Assembly: GCF_010731655.1 (NCBI RefSeq)
Contig: NZ_AP022619.1
Location: 1,488,001-1,552,000, forward strand
DNA: 64,000 nucleotides
From: Mycobacterium paraseoulense
GTDB lineage: Bacteria > Actinomycetota > Actinomycetes > Mycobacteriales > Mycobacteriaceae
Direction of reading: 5' to 3'
This document shows, piece after piece, positions 51,208 to 60,181 of the stretch. Position numbers and translations under genes: made by a program. Numbering within the stretch: position 1 is the stretch's first letter; each line of letters opens with the position of its first letter. The notes beneath the pieces are model-generated. The model had not been told where the DNA came from, ran no database searches, and was given only the letters and a program-made list of their open reading frames with translations.

Positions 51208-51642
51208 GTGCTGTACCGGCTGATGAAGCACTTCTGGATCCCAATGCTTCTTGTGGTCGTGGTCGCGCTCGGCGCCTATGCCATCGTCCGTATTCACGGA
51301 TCGGCGGGACCGCGAGCGCCGAAGTCAGCTGAGGGGTCAGGGATTACCGCGAACTTCAACCCGAAGCACATCACGTACGAGATCACCGGTTCCGGGGGCA
51401 CCGCGAGCCTCAACTACCTCGATGAGAACGGTCAACCCCATCTCATCGAAAACACGCCGCTGCCTTGGTCGTTCACCATCGTGACGACACTGCCGTCGAT
51501 GTCGGCCAACATCATGGCTCAGGGTGACCGAAACGTCAGCGACCTTCGATGTCGGGTCACGGTCGACGGCGACGTGCGCGACGCCCGGACCAGCACCGAC
51601 TTGGTCAAACCGTTCATCTACTGCTTGGTGAAATCCGTATGA
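51208..51642 (+). CDS. mmpS: Second MmpS accessory protein
   Basis: A 144-residue MmpS: one membrane helix (about 9-28) and an extracytoplasmic beta-domain with H-I-T-Y-E-I-T-G, the L-N-Y-L-D-E-N-G hairpin, L-P-W-S-F-T-I-V, and the terminal cysteine pair (R-C-R-V-T-V / Y-C-L-V-K-S). The start is GTG at 51208; an ATG five codons later is an alternative. Its stop overlaps the mmpL start (ATGA). It is clearly paralogous to the MmpS at 49100-49528 but not nearly identical. Confidence 0.94.
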   Translation: MLYRLMKHFWIPMLLVVVVALGAYAIVRIHGSAGPRAPKSAEGSGITANFNPKHITYEITGSGGTASLNYLDENGQPHLIENTPLPWSFTIVTTLPSMSANIMAQGDRNVSDLRCRVTVDGDVRDARTSTDLVKPFIYCLVKSV

Positions 51643-54512
51643 GCCTTCAGCATTCGAAGCCCCATCGCCCGCTCTTGGGGCGGACAGTCCGGATCTTCTC
51701 GCTGCCGATCATCGTGTTCTGGGTGCTGGCCGCGGTCGGCCTGGGCATCCTGGTTCCGTCTCTCGATGAGGTCGCAGCGAGCCGGTCGGTGCCGATGAGC
51801 CCGACCGATGCGCCGTCCTATCGGGCGATGCTGAACATCGGCAAGGTCTTTCAGCAGTACGATTCGGATTCTTCGGCGATGGTCGTGCTCGAGGGTAACG
51901 ACAAGCTCGGCGATTCCGCGCACAAGTTCTACGAGGAGATCGTCGCAAAACTGACGGCCGATCACCAGCATGTGCAGAACGTTCAGGACTTCTGGAGTGA
52001 TCCGCTGACCGCGGCGGGCTCGCAGAGTGTGGACGGCAAGTCGGCGTACGTGCAGATCTTCCTCAACGGCTCGCAGGGGACCAGTGCAAGCCATGAGTCG
52101 GTGGCTGCTGTTCGTCACATCGTCGCTTCGGTGGCGGCGCCGCCGGGTATCAAGGCCCACGTCGCCGGCAACAGCGTTCTCAACGCCGATACCAGCGTCG
52201 CCGGGCATCAAAGCATGGCGACGATGGAGTTAGTGTCGGTCGCAGTCATCATCGTGATGCTGCTCGCCATCTATCGCTCGGTCGTGACGATGCTGGTGTC
52301 CATGGTCATCATCGGGCTGGAACTCTTTGCCGCGCAGGGTGTTACCGCCGCAGCGGGTTACCTGCACATCATCGGTTTGACCCCGTACGCGGTGAGCATG
52401 GTGACCATGCTGGCCCTGGCCGCCGGAACGGATTATGTGATCTTCCTGCTCGGCCGATATCAGGAGGAAAGATCGAAAGGCCTAGATCGCGAAGACGCGT
52501 TCTACGTGGCCTATCACGGTGTCTCACACGTCATTTTGGGTTCCGGCTTGACGATTGCGGGCGCCACCATGTGTCTGAGCTTCACCAGATTGCCGTACTT
52601 CAAGACCATGGGTTTGCCTTGTGCGATTTCGGTCTTGGTGATCATCGCCGCGGCGCTGACGCTGGCACCGGCGGTTCTCACGGTGGGGTCCAGATTTGGT
52701 TTGCTCGACGCCAAACGTGAACTTTCGACGCGGGGTTGGCGCAAGGTCGGCACCGCGGTCGTTCGGTGGCCAATTCCGATCATCCTTGTGACCACCATGG
52801 TCGCCGTCATCGGTTTCGCCAGCCTGCTGACCTATGTACCGCAATACAACGACCAGAAGTTCACCCCCGCCAACATGCCCGCCAACCTTGCAATGGGCGT
52901 CGCGGACCGGCACTTCTCCCAGGCCCGGATGAACCCGGAATTGTTGATGCTTGAGGCCGATCACGACCTGCGTGACCCCGCCGACATGCTCGTCGTCGAC
53001 CGAGTCGCCAAGAACGTTGCACATATGCGGGGCATCGATCGGGTACAGACCCTGACCCGCCCATTGGGTTCGCCGATCGAGCACAGTTCGATCCCATTCA
53101 TGCTCGGTGCGCAAAATGCCGGCACCTTGCAGGGGGCCAAGTTCAACAACGACAACTCGGCTCAAATGCTCGAGCAGGCCGACGAGCTGAGCAGGACCGT
53201 CGCCAGCATGGAGCGCATGTACACCATCACCTCCGAACTGACCGCGACGACACACAGCATGGTCGGCCGCACGCACGAGCTTTTGGAAACCACCAAGGAG
53301 TTGCGCAACAACATCGCCGATTTCGAGGATTTCTTCCGGCCGCTGCGTAGCTACTTCTATTGGGAGAGGCACTGCTTCGACATCCCGATCTGCTGGTCAC
53401 TGCGCTCCATCTTCGATGCCATCGACGGCGTCGACACGCTCAGCGACCAGATCCAGGGGCTCACGACCGATCTGGACCGCTTGGATCAGTTGATGCCACA
53501 GATGTTGCCAATTCTGCAGTCGACCATCGACTCGATGAAGAAGATGCGCGACTTCATGATCGCGACCCACAGCACCATGGCCGGCACCCAGGCCCAGCAA
53601 CAGGAATTGGCCAAGGGCGCGACCGAGATTGGCCTGTACTTCGACCAGGCCAAGAACGACGACTTCTTCTACCTGCCACCGGATGTGTTCCAGAACCCTG
53701 ATTTCAAACGTGGCCTCAAGATGTTCGTCTCGCCCGACGGCAAAGCGATCCGTTACATCATCACCCACCAGGGCGACCCCGCCTCTACCGAAGGCATCGA
53801 ACACGTCCGGGACCTCAAAGGTGTCGTCGCGGACGCCGTCAAGAACACTCCATTGGCCAATGCGAAGGTTTCGCTTGCCGGCACCGCATCGATGTACGGC
53901 GATATGCAGGACGGCGTCAAGACCGACCTGATGATCGCTGTCATCGCGTCGATGATCCTGATCTTCGCGATCATGTTGGTGATCACCCGCAGTCTGGTGG
54001 CAGCACTGGTCATCGTCGGCACCGTGGCCGCTTCGCTGGGCACCGCATGCGGGCTATCCGTGCTGCTGTGGCAGGACATCGTGGGCTTAGGCGTGCAATG
54101 GATCGTGATCCCGCTGTCCATAGTGATCCTGCTGGCAGTGGGCTCGGACTACAACCTGCTCGTGGTCTCGCGCCTCAAAGAGGAGATACACGCGGGACTC
54201 AACACCGGCATCATCCGAGGCATGGGAGCAACCGGACGCGTCGTCACCGCGGCCGGGATGGTGTTCGCGTTCACCATGATGTCGATGATCGTCAGCGACC
54301 TGCGCGTCATCGGCCAACTGGGCATGACCATCGGCATCGGCCTCGTCGTCGATACGCTGATCGTGCGTGCGTTCATGACCCCATCGATCGCGGCGGCACT
54401 CGGCCGCTGGTTCTGGTGGCCGCTGAACACCTTCAAAATCGTCAAGAGGACGCGTCCCGGGCAGGATTCCGACGACAGCACCGCGCCAATCCCGCGGCCC
54501 CCAACCACGTGA
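51639..54512 (+). CDS. mmpL: Second MmpL-family RND transporter
   Basis: A 957-residue MmpL with the same 12-helix layout and coiled-coil periplasmic insertion as the first unit, including [15 protein letters not shown] before the membrane bundle. Proton-relay pairs are Asp265-Tyr266 (T-D-Y-V-I-F) and Asp837-Tyr838 (S-D-Y-N-L-L). The start ATG at 51639 overlaps the mmpS stop. The cargo is unknown; the cognate MmpS and the regulator immediately downstream indicate a complete, regulated export system. It ends overlapping the tetR start (GTGA). Confidence 0.96.
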   Translation: MSLQHSKPHRPLLGRTVRIFSLPIIVFWVLAAVGLGILVPSLDEVAASRSVPMSPTDAPSYRAMLNIGKVFQQYDSDSSAMVVLEGNDKLGDSAHKFYEEIVAKLTADHQHVQNVQDFWSDPLTAAGSQSVDGKSAYVQIFLNGSQGTSASHESVAAVRHIVASVAAPPGIKAHVAGNSVLNADTSVAGHQSMATMELVSVAVIIVMLLAIYRSVVTMLVSMVIIGLELFAAQGVTAAAGYLHIIGLTPYAVSMVTMLALAAGTDYVIFLLGRYQEERSKGLDREDAFYVAYHGVSHVILGSGLTIAGATMCLSFTRLPYFKTMGLPCAISVLVIIAAALTLAPAVLTVGSRFGLLDAKRELSTRGWRKVGTAVVRWPIPIILVTTMVAVIGFASLLTYVPQYNDQKFTPANMPANLAMGVADRHFSQARMNPELLMLEADHDLRDPADMLVVDRVAKNVAHMRGIDRVQTLTRPLGSPIEHSSIPFMLGAQNAGTLQGAKFNNDNSAQMLEQADELSRTVASMERMYTITSELTATTHSMVGRTHELLETTKELRNNIADFEDFFRPLRSYFYWERHCFDIPICWSLRSIFDAIDGVDTLSDQIQGLTTDLDRLDQLMPQMLPILQSTIDSMKKMRDFMIATHSTMAGTQAQQQELAKGATEIGLYFDQAKNDDFFYLPPDVFQNPDFKRGLKMFVSPDGKAIRYIITHQGDPASTEGIEHVRDLKGVVADAVKNTPLANAKVSLAGTASMYGDMQDGVKTDLMIAVIASMILIFAIMLVITRSLVAALVIVGTVAASLGTACGLSVLLWQDIVGLGVQWIVIPLSIVILLAVGSDYNLLVVSRLKEEIHAGLNTGIIRGMGATGRVVTAAGMVFAFTMMSMIVSDLRVIGQLGMTIGIGLVVDTLIVRAFMTPSIAAALGRWFWWPLNTFKIVKRTRPGQDSDDSTAPIPRPPTT

Positions 54513-55180
54513 GGACCACCCGAACGTCGGGTCGACCCGAGTTGATCGCCGAACCCCAGTCCAGACTGCGCCAACGCACCAACGGGCGCCTGGACCGGTC
54601 ACGTGATCCCGCAATCCTCAACGCTGCCTTGGAAATTCTGGCCGAACACGGCTACAACGCCACCAACATGAACGACATCGCCGCACGGGCCGGTGTCGGC
54701 AAAGCCGCTATCTATCGCCGCTGGTCATCCAAGACGGCACTGATCACCGACGCGTTGGTCTATTGGCGACCGGATCTGTTGGACGACGACCCGCCCGATA
54801 CCGGCAGCCTATCGGGTGATCTGGAGGTCATCGTCGAGCGCACAGCTCGCAACGACGACGGCCTGATCTCCAATGACCTGATCCTGCGCGTCGGGTTGGA
54901 AACTGCTCAGGATCCCGATCTGGCTGATGCGCTCGACGATTTGCTTCTCTTCAAAGGCCGCCGCGTGCTGTCCGCCATTTTCGCCCAAGCTGCCGACCGC
55001 GGCGAGATACCCGGCGACCGCGATTGGTCACTGGTCGCCGACGTGATGGTGGCAATGGGTCTGCTACGGGCCGTGAGCGGACAGACCGTCGACGCCGATC
55101 TTGTGCGAAACCTCATCAATACGCTTGTGCTGCCGGCAGTCACCTGCCCCTGCGGTGCTGCCGGACCCGATCGCCGGTAA
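54509..55180 (+). CDS. TetR-family regulator coupled to the second mmpL
   Basis: A 223-residue TetR regulator with the start GTG at 54509, inside the mmpL stop codon. The helix-turn-helix is N-M-N-D-I-A-A-R-A-G-V-G-K-A-A-I-Y-R-R-W (about residues 53-72), and the C-terminal part fits the TetR_C_11-like group. Being the last gene of the operon, it would give feedback control of its own transcript. It is a different TetR subfamily from the one at 49714. Confidence 0.9.
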   Translation: MRTTRTSGRPELIAEPQSRLRQRTNGRLDRSRDPAILNAALEILAEHGYNATNMNDIAARAGVGKAAIYRRWSSKTALITDALVYWRPDLLDDDPPDTGSLSGDLEVIVERTARNDDGLISNDLILRVGLETAQDPDLADALDDLLLFKGRRVLSAIFAQAADRGEIPGDRDWSLVADVMVAMGLLRAVSGQTVDADLVRNLINTLVLPAVTCPCGAAGPDRR

Positions 55181-55748
55181 CTCGCTAGGCCTGCGCACAC
55201 CCGATCATCACCGCCTGGCGGGCCGTGAATGAGCCCCCGGGCCGGCAGTCAACGCAGGGATGTCGCTGCGCAAACCGTTCGTGGGCCAATTCAGCAAGTT
55301 GATGAGCGTCAGGCCGGGCGGACGGTCATAGGCCGCAGTTGGACTACCCCAGGTTTTGTTCCTGGATCAACCGATCGGGGTCAGGCCACGCCCGATCAGG
55401 AATCGCAGGCACACCACCTGGCCATTGCAGCTGAAGGCCCCGACGAGACCGTCGCCCGCGCGCTGGCGGTCGCCGCCCAGTTTGCCGCACATCGCGGAGC
55501 CTGCGCGCCGCGGCTGAATTCGCCGAGCGTCACGCTCACACATGGAGACGCGTTCTGGTGCCGAGCTGAACCCACCCTACGACCTACCGTCCAGAGACGG
55601 CAGCGATTCTTAGTACTCAAATAATATGAACACCAACACTATTCGCGCCCCAATCGTCATTGGGCTGGCGCAACTGAGCGCTACGGCTCACTTATCGTAA
55701 CACCCGCACAGAGCGACGCCGCGCCCGAGCGATCACGCGTGGCCAGCT
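55181..55748. other. Gene debris with no confident coding region
   Basis: Open frames on both strands here have shadow-like composition. At 55626-55700 a 24-codon frame reads like a truncated secretion signal (M-N-T-N-T-I-R-A-P-I-V-I-G-L), and one frame over the sequence V-T-P-A-Q-S-D-A-A-P follows. That suggests the start of a former exported protein broken by a frameshift. Confidence 0.4.
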
Positions 55749-56288
55749 TCAGTAATAGGTAGCAGGCCCGGTTGCTCCGCCCGGCGGTCGGTAGCCTCCC
55801 GCCGAGTTCCGCAGCTGCCAGATCTGCTCAGGGCACAACAAGTTAACCGCATACGAGACCAGGTAGTTGGCCGAGAACTCGTCGTTGGGCGTGATCTCAC
55901 GCTTCACATCACCCATAACCTGCGGGTAGCTCTCGCCTCGGCTGACTTTGTCGCAGATCCCATAGCCATAGCCGATCGCGTCATTGTTTGGGAAGTCATA
56001 GTGCTTTCGCACCACCACATCAAACGTATATTCCACCTCAGGCGCCGGCATGGCATGCGCCCTCGGTGCCAGCGTCAGCGTGACCCCGCCGACCGCAGCC
56101 CCCGCAATGAGCAAGGCGACTAGCGACTTGCGACACTTTACCGCTGGCGTCTCAGACAATCGGCCGGCATCACCGTAGCCGAGGCGTTGTCCACCGGTGC
56201 TCGGTCGATCAGCCGACGTGATGAGCCTCCACATCGCCATCGCCATGGCCCAGTATATTAAACTATATAACGGATAAGATCCAGCCAT
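55749..56288 (-). CDS. Secreted DUF732 protein (start uncertain)
   Basis: A DUF732-type secreted protein. The mature part shows the family pattern: D-A-I-G-Y-G-Y-G-I-C-D, Y-P-Q-V-M-G-D-V, A-V-N-L-L-C-P-E, and a Gly/Pro-rich end. The signal sequence is K-C-R-K-S-L-V-A-L-L-I-A-G-A followed by R-A-H-A-M-P. The residue before it is Val encoded by GTA, not a start, so translation may begin at an upstream ATG (the one at 56288, or internal ATGs near 56245-56230), giving a long N-terminal extension. It resembles the DUF732 protein at 45871 in family only. Confidence 0.72.
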   Translation of the reverse strand: MAGSYPLYSLIYWAMAMAMWRLITSADRPSTGGQRLGYGDAGRLSETPAVKCRKSLVALLIAGAAVGGVTLTLAPRAHAMPAPEVEYTFDVVVRKHYDFPNNDAIGYGYGICDKVSRGESYPQVMGDVKREITPNDEFSANYLVSYAVNLLCPEQIWQLRNSAGGYRPPGGATGPATYY

Positions 56289-56423
56289 GTCAGCCTATAA
56301 GACCTGCGGCTCGAACGGGCTGGCCGGTATTTCCGACCCGGGCTGGCGGGTTGGTCTACCGGCAGCTTCGCACGCGTTACGACCGCGAGGGAGGCGGCCA
56401 CCATTCTTTACCCATCCCGAAAG

Positions 56424-57146
56424 GTGCTGACCTTTGGTGCGCTTGAGGCGCGGGCCAATCAGCTCGCGCAGTACTTCCGCAGGTCCGGATTGCATGAAGG
56501 TGATGCGATCGCAGTCCTCACGGAGAACAACGAGCACATTCATGCGGTCAAGTGGGGCAGCGGCATGGGTTCGAATCTTCACGGGCATTTACCACTCGCA
56601 CAACAGCTTGCCACCGGACTCGAGGCCCACATCCAATCTTTTGTCGATCATCCGTTTGAAGCAGTCGCGATTAATCGGGGCGCATTGTCGTACGACGCGG
56701 CAATCCAGCCGATCATCTCCGAAGAGCTCAGGGTCGTCGGCCAACACCTGATCAATCAACTCGTCACGGAGGGGTATCTACGCGATCCCACCGCGATCGC
56801 CGTCGAGGGCTGGTTGGCATTCGTTCGCGCAGCCTCCGCGAAATGGATTCAGTCGCAGGATATCTCGCGGGCGGACCTCACCGAATTGTGTCTAGCCGCG
56901 TTCGACTGCGCTCTCGGGTATCCCAACACGGAATCCGCGCGGCCAAAAGCCGCTACCACCAGCGGGCTGCGCGGTGGAGGTCTCACCAGTTTCGCCGAGC
57001 CCAACACGACAATCACCACTGGGGCCGAGCATCGCAATCGCGACAAGAGGCCCCTCATATGGAGGCGCACCGCCGACGACATCACCGCCAAGGTCCAACG
57101 CGCTCGCGATGCACTGCGCCAGATCAAAACGCAGACGGAGCACTAG
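56424..57146 (+). pseudogene. Chimeric frame: FadD-like fragment joined to TetR C-terminus
   Basis: The 240-codon frame is a mosaic. Its first about 45 residues (L-T-F-G-A-L-E-A-R-A-N-Q-L-A and A-V-L-T-E-N-N-E-H) are the N-terminal piece of a FadD/acyl-CoA ligase, with the continuation (F-T-G-I-Y-H-S-H) in another frame. From about residue 65 to 165 it matches a TetR ligand-binding domain (G-W-L-A-F-V-R-A-A, D-I-S-R-A-D-L-T-E-L) without its DNA-binding half. The tail is unlike either. It is best read as two broken genes fused by deletion. It may still be translated, but neither function could be complete. Confidence 0.65.
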
Positions 57147-57161
57147 TGGAGAGATACTCCG

Positions 57162-57662
57162 GTGTCTGACGTTACCGTCAAGTCAGGCCGCGCGCAGAAC
57201 AACACGAGACTCGCGCCGACCCTTCGCGTCAACGAGCTCGCCGAGCAGCTCTGCGAAACATTATTTGGCGTTTTTCTCGTACTGGGCCGTCGGCAGGCTC
57301 GTAGCGTTCCGGTAGGCGAACTTACACTAGCGCAGCTGTCCATACTGAAGACGTTGCAAGAGCACGGTCCGATGCGAATGACTGCGTTGGCCGTTCACGA
57401 GCGTGTGCGCGGACCCACGATCACCGTTGGCATCCGTCGGCTGGCCAACCTTGGCCTTGTCACGCGGTCGGACGATCCGACAGACCGGCGGAGCGCGCTC
57501 GTCGGGATCACACGGCATGGCCTGGCGGTGTGTTGCGAATCGCTGGCACCGAGGCATGCACAACTTGCAGCGATGTTGATTACACTCAGCCCGAAGGATC
57601 GGGCAATCCTCTTTGAGGCGATGCCACCGCTGGAGCGGCTCGCGGGGCAAGACGGCGCCTAG
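57162..57662 (+). CDS. MarR-family regulator
   Basis: A 166-residue winged-helix regulator. The recognition region is G-P-T-I-T-V-G-I-R-R-L-A-N-L-G-L-V with the wing D-D-P-T-D-R-R-S-A-L-V (about 96-112), typical of MarR proteins that respond to phenolic or other small ligands. The start is GTG at 57162. It is followed by a stretch without a clear gene, so its target operon is not visible. Confidence 0.85.
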   Translation: MSDVTVKSGRAQNNTRLAPTLRVNELAEQLCETLFGVFLVLGRRQARSVPVGELTLAQLSILKTLQEHGPMRMTALAVHERVRGPTITVGIRRLANLGLVTRSDDPTDRRSALVGITRHGLAVCCESLAPRHAQLAAMLITLSPKDRAILFEAMPPLERLAGQDGA

Positions 57663-58236
57663 GTCTTCAACTGGCGCTGGCCGCTGACAAGTTGGGCTTC
57701 GGTGCGCTGCGCTCGAGACGCCGATGGTGGTGCAACTGGCCACGATTCGCAGCGCCAAGGCTATCGCCGAGCTTGAGGAGATTCTCGAGCAAGAGGCCGA
57801 AGAGCAAGGAAGCGGGGGCGTCGACAAACCACCGAATCCCACGCCGCTACCGCCTGGCTGTCCGGTAATAAAATGCTGGAGATCGTTAGCTCGATGCTGC
57901 ACCACATCACCGAACAGCCCACCGATCGCTACAGCTGGCCACGGGTGTGCGCGCGGCAAGCCGGTCGGGCGACGGTCCAGTGAGACACATCAGATGCTGG
58001 TCGACCTCATCTGGGTCGACGATGCGCAGAAGGCCGCCGAACTGTCGAGCCGCCACCTGAGAAAGGCGAAAGAATACGCGCTTAGGGCGCCGAGAAGTCC
58101 ACGGTCTTGGACGTTTTCGCACGACGGCCCCTGAGACGGGAACGCTACCAGGACGAACTTCAACGGCTGCCCTCGTGATCGCCGGCATCTCGGCTCGGCC
58201 GGCATCCGGGTCTACGCCATCGCTTATAATCTTTAA
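57663..58236. other. 574 bp without a confident gene
   Basis: A plus-strand frame at 57724-58134 begins plausibly (S-A-K-A-I-A-E-L-E-E-I-L-E-Q-E-A-E-E) but turns into Ser/Arg/Pro-rich filler. Minus-strand frames are Arg/His-rich. The region looks like decayed sequence. No structural RNA or clean inverted repeat was recognised. Confidence 0.35.
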
Positions 58237-58653
58237 ATGATTAGCTATCTTGCCGTGCTGCGAGCTCTTCCGGTGATAGCGCTTGTTGCGGTTTGCTCTG
58301 CGGGCGTATCGCACGCGTCGCCATCGGACGGCGACGAAACCGGACAGTGCTCCTTCGTGCTGTCGGCGCCCGAAGTCGTGGAGTGGTCGGGTGCAAACTC
58401 GGTGATGGTCACGATGCATCCGGGGCCATGCACCATGGAAGCGTTCCCCAATTCAATGGTGGTGTGTCTGTCTATTGCGGGCGACGGTTCGCCTGCGCAG
58501 TGCGCCTCGAACAGCGGCCCGTCTACGGTGTCTGTCTACTACGCTTACCGGCCGGGTGCCACATACGTTGTCAAGGGCCAGGGATGCGCCAGCACTGTGA
58601 CGCCGCCCTATACGCTCTGCCAGAATTTCGGCCCGTCGCAGACACCGATGTGA
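58237..58653 (+). CDS. Small secreted Cys-rich protein
   Basis: A 138-residue exported protein: signal peptide (about 1-28, ending S-H-A-S-P), then a mature domain with six cysteines (Q-C-S-F, P-C-T-M, V-C-L-S, Q-C-A-S, G-C-A-S and L-C-Q-N), probably three disulfides. No family is recognised, though secreted mycobacterial proteins of this type are common. It converges with the Mce-associated genes. Confidence 0.72.
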   Translation: MISYLAVLRALPVIALVAVCSAGVSHASPSDGDETGQCSFVLSAPEVVEWSGANSVMVTMHPGPCTMEAFPNSMVVCLSIAGDGSPAQCASNSGPSTVSVYYAYRPGATYVVKGQGCASTVTPPYTLCQNFGPSQTPM

Positions 58654-58685
58654 ACGTGACGGTGGGCTTCGCCAGGGCATCCGAG

Positions 58686-59444
58686 CTAGACAGGGTCGAA
58701 GGCTGAGATCAGCCAGCGGCCGCCCACCTTGTCCAAAGTCACCCGGACAGACGACGCAGTATCACTGGGCGCCTCGTTACCGACTGTGACGGTCTGGTTG
58801 ACATACACGAGCGCTACCGCGTGGTTGGGCGTCGCCGACACCAAGGCCGCTGCAGGGACAATGGCGACCGCCGCAATGTGTTGCTTTTTGGCTCCGGGTA
58901 CCACTACGTCGTGGACCAACTGTGTGTAGGAGTCCTTGAACTTGCCGGCCAACCGGTCGCGGGCTGCTCCGAGGTCTTTCTCGACGCTGTCGGGTTGATA
59001 GGACAGGAGCGCGGCGGTGGAGTCCTTGGCCGCCGCGACTGCCTCGATGCCGGCAGTTTTTGACTCCTGCACCGATGTGCCTTGCCATTTCAAATAGCCT
59101 GCGGCCGCCCCCAGCGACAACGCCAACATGGGCAGCACCCAGAACACCGCGAGCCGCGACCACATGATGCGACGCCGGCGTGGCGGAGACTTCACACCTT
59201 TGGTGTCCTCGGTGGGATCGTTCTCGACGGAGGTGTCCGCTGATGCCGTTCCGTCTGGTTCAGCGACGCCCTCAGCGTTCGCTGCGTCGCCGGTCGTCTC
59301 CGACTCGTCGATGTAGGGCGAGTCCACGGCAGCCGTCTCGTCGGCGAGCGTGCCTTCGTCGGGCTCGGTGGCGGTATCGGTTTCAGCCCGCACTGCGATG
59401 GTTCCTTTTCTGGTTCGTGGGCTTGGTTGTCTGTGCTTCGTCAT
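58686..59444 (-). CDS. Mce-associated membrane protein (Mas), second of two
   Basis: A 252-residue protein with a long acidic, Glu/Asp/Ala-rich cytosolic N-terminus (about 1-85), one membrane helix (about 98-118) and an extracytoplasmic SnoaL/NTF2-like domain (S-Y-T-Q-L-V-H-D-V-V near residue 176, R-V-T-L-D-K-V-G-G-R-W-L-I-S near the end). Such Mas proteins are encoded after MceF and stabilise Mce transport complexes. Its start overlaps the previous gene's stop by 4 bp. It is the last visible gene of the mce operon. Confidence 0.88.
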   Translation of the reverse strand: MTKHRQPSPRTRKGTIAVRAETDTATEPDEGTLADETAAVDSPYIDESETTGDAANAEGVAEPDGTASADTSVENDPTEDTKGVKSPPRRRRIMWSRLAVFWVLPMLALSLGAAAGYLKWQGTSVQESKTAGIEAVAAAKDSTAALLSYQPDSVEKDLGAARDRLAGKFKDSYTQLVHDVVVPGAKKQHIAAVAIVPAAALVSATPNHAVALVYVNQTVTVGNEAPSDTASSVRVTLDKVGGRWLISAFDPV

Positions 59445-60181
59445 GGCACGAACGCGACGTTAGAGACCTTCGCCTCTTTCCCGAGCTTTTGCACGGTTAT
59501 TCGCATTCGCCAATGCCGCGGCTCCTGTTCGTCCGCACCGAGATTGGTGATCTTGACCGACACTGCGACCAGCACCTGGGCTTCGTTGCCCGATTGCGAC
59601 TCCAGACCTGCCTCGTTCACGGTTCCCACCGACTTCGACTGCACCTTTCTGACCACCTCGAGGAAGGGTTTGGATCGATTGGAGAAGTCGTCGTAGAAAG
59701 CGCCGGTCGACGAGTCCAGGATGCGTTGAACATCGGCGTCGGCGTGTTGCCAGTCGATCGTCGTGAGATTCAGCGCGCCTTGCCGGCCGACCTGAACCAA
59801 CACGTCGCGCTGCTGTTGGGCCTGATGCGACTGATACGCCCGAAATCCCAGCCAACCGACCAGCGCACCCAATGCGACAACCAGGACAATGCCCAGCACC
59901 GTTGCCAGCCGCACCGGCGACATTGTTTTCTTGGCCGGCGCAGCAGCGTCTTTTGCGTCGGCCTCTCCGTCAACCGCGGCGTCGTACTCCTCGGCTTCGT
60001 CATCCTGCACTTGTGCCTTCGGCTCCGAGTCGGGCGCCGCCGCGGTGTGGTTCTCATGCGCTGCGAGCCCGTTGGGCGTTTGCGATGGATCGTCGCCGCT
60101 CTGTCCGGGCGTCGCCGCCGGCGCATGCGGATGGTCTGTGTTGTTCAGTTGCTCTTGGGAGGCATCAGCATGCTCTGCCAT
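59441..60181 (-). CDS. Mce-associated membrane protein (Mas), first of two
   Basis: A 246-residue Mas-type protein: acidic N-terminal tail (about 1-90), membrane helix (about 92-113) and a C-terminal NTF2-like extracytoplasmic domain (D-V-Q-R-I-L-D-S-S-T-G-A-F-Y, H-W-R-M-R-I-T-V-Q-K). The ATG at 60181 has a strong AAAGGAG site and lies 37 bp inside the 3' end of mceF. It is translationally linked to mceF and to the next Mas gene. Confidence 0.88.
   Translation of the reverse strand: MAEHADASQEQLNNTDHPHAPAATPGQSGDDPSQTPNGLAAHENHTAAAPDSEPKAQVQDDEAEEYDAAVDGEADAKDAAAPAKKTMSPVRLATVLGIVLVVALGALVGWLGFRAYQSHQAQQQRDVLVQVGRQGALNLTTIDWQHADADVQRILDSSTGAFYDDFSNRSKPFLEVVRKVQSKSVGTVNEAGLESQSGNEAQVLVAVSVKITNLGADEQEPRHWRMRITVQKLGKEAKVSNVAFVP

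Noticed and set aside
56295..56588. 97-codon minus-strand frame opposite the FadD fragment
   Set aside because: It mirrors the recognisable FadD peptide on the plus strand and has no features of its own.
57907..58419. 170-codon minus-strand frame over the start of the secreted-protein gene
   Set aside because: Arg/His-rich shadow; the plus-strand frame from 58237 has a clear signal peptide and conserved-looking cysteines.
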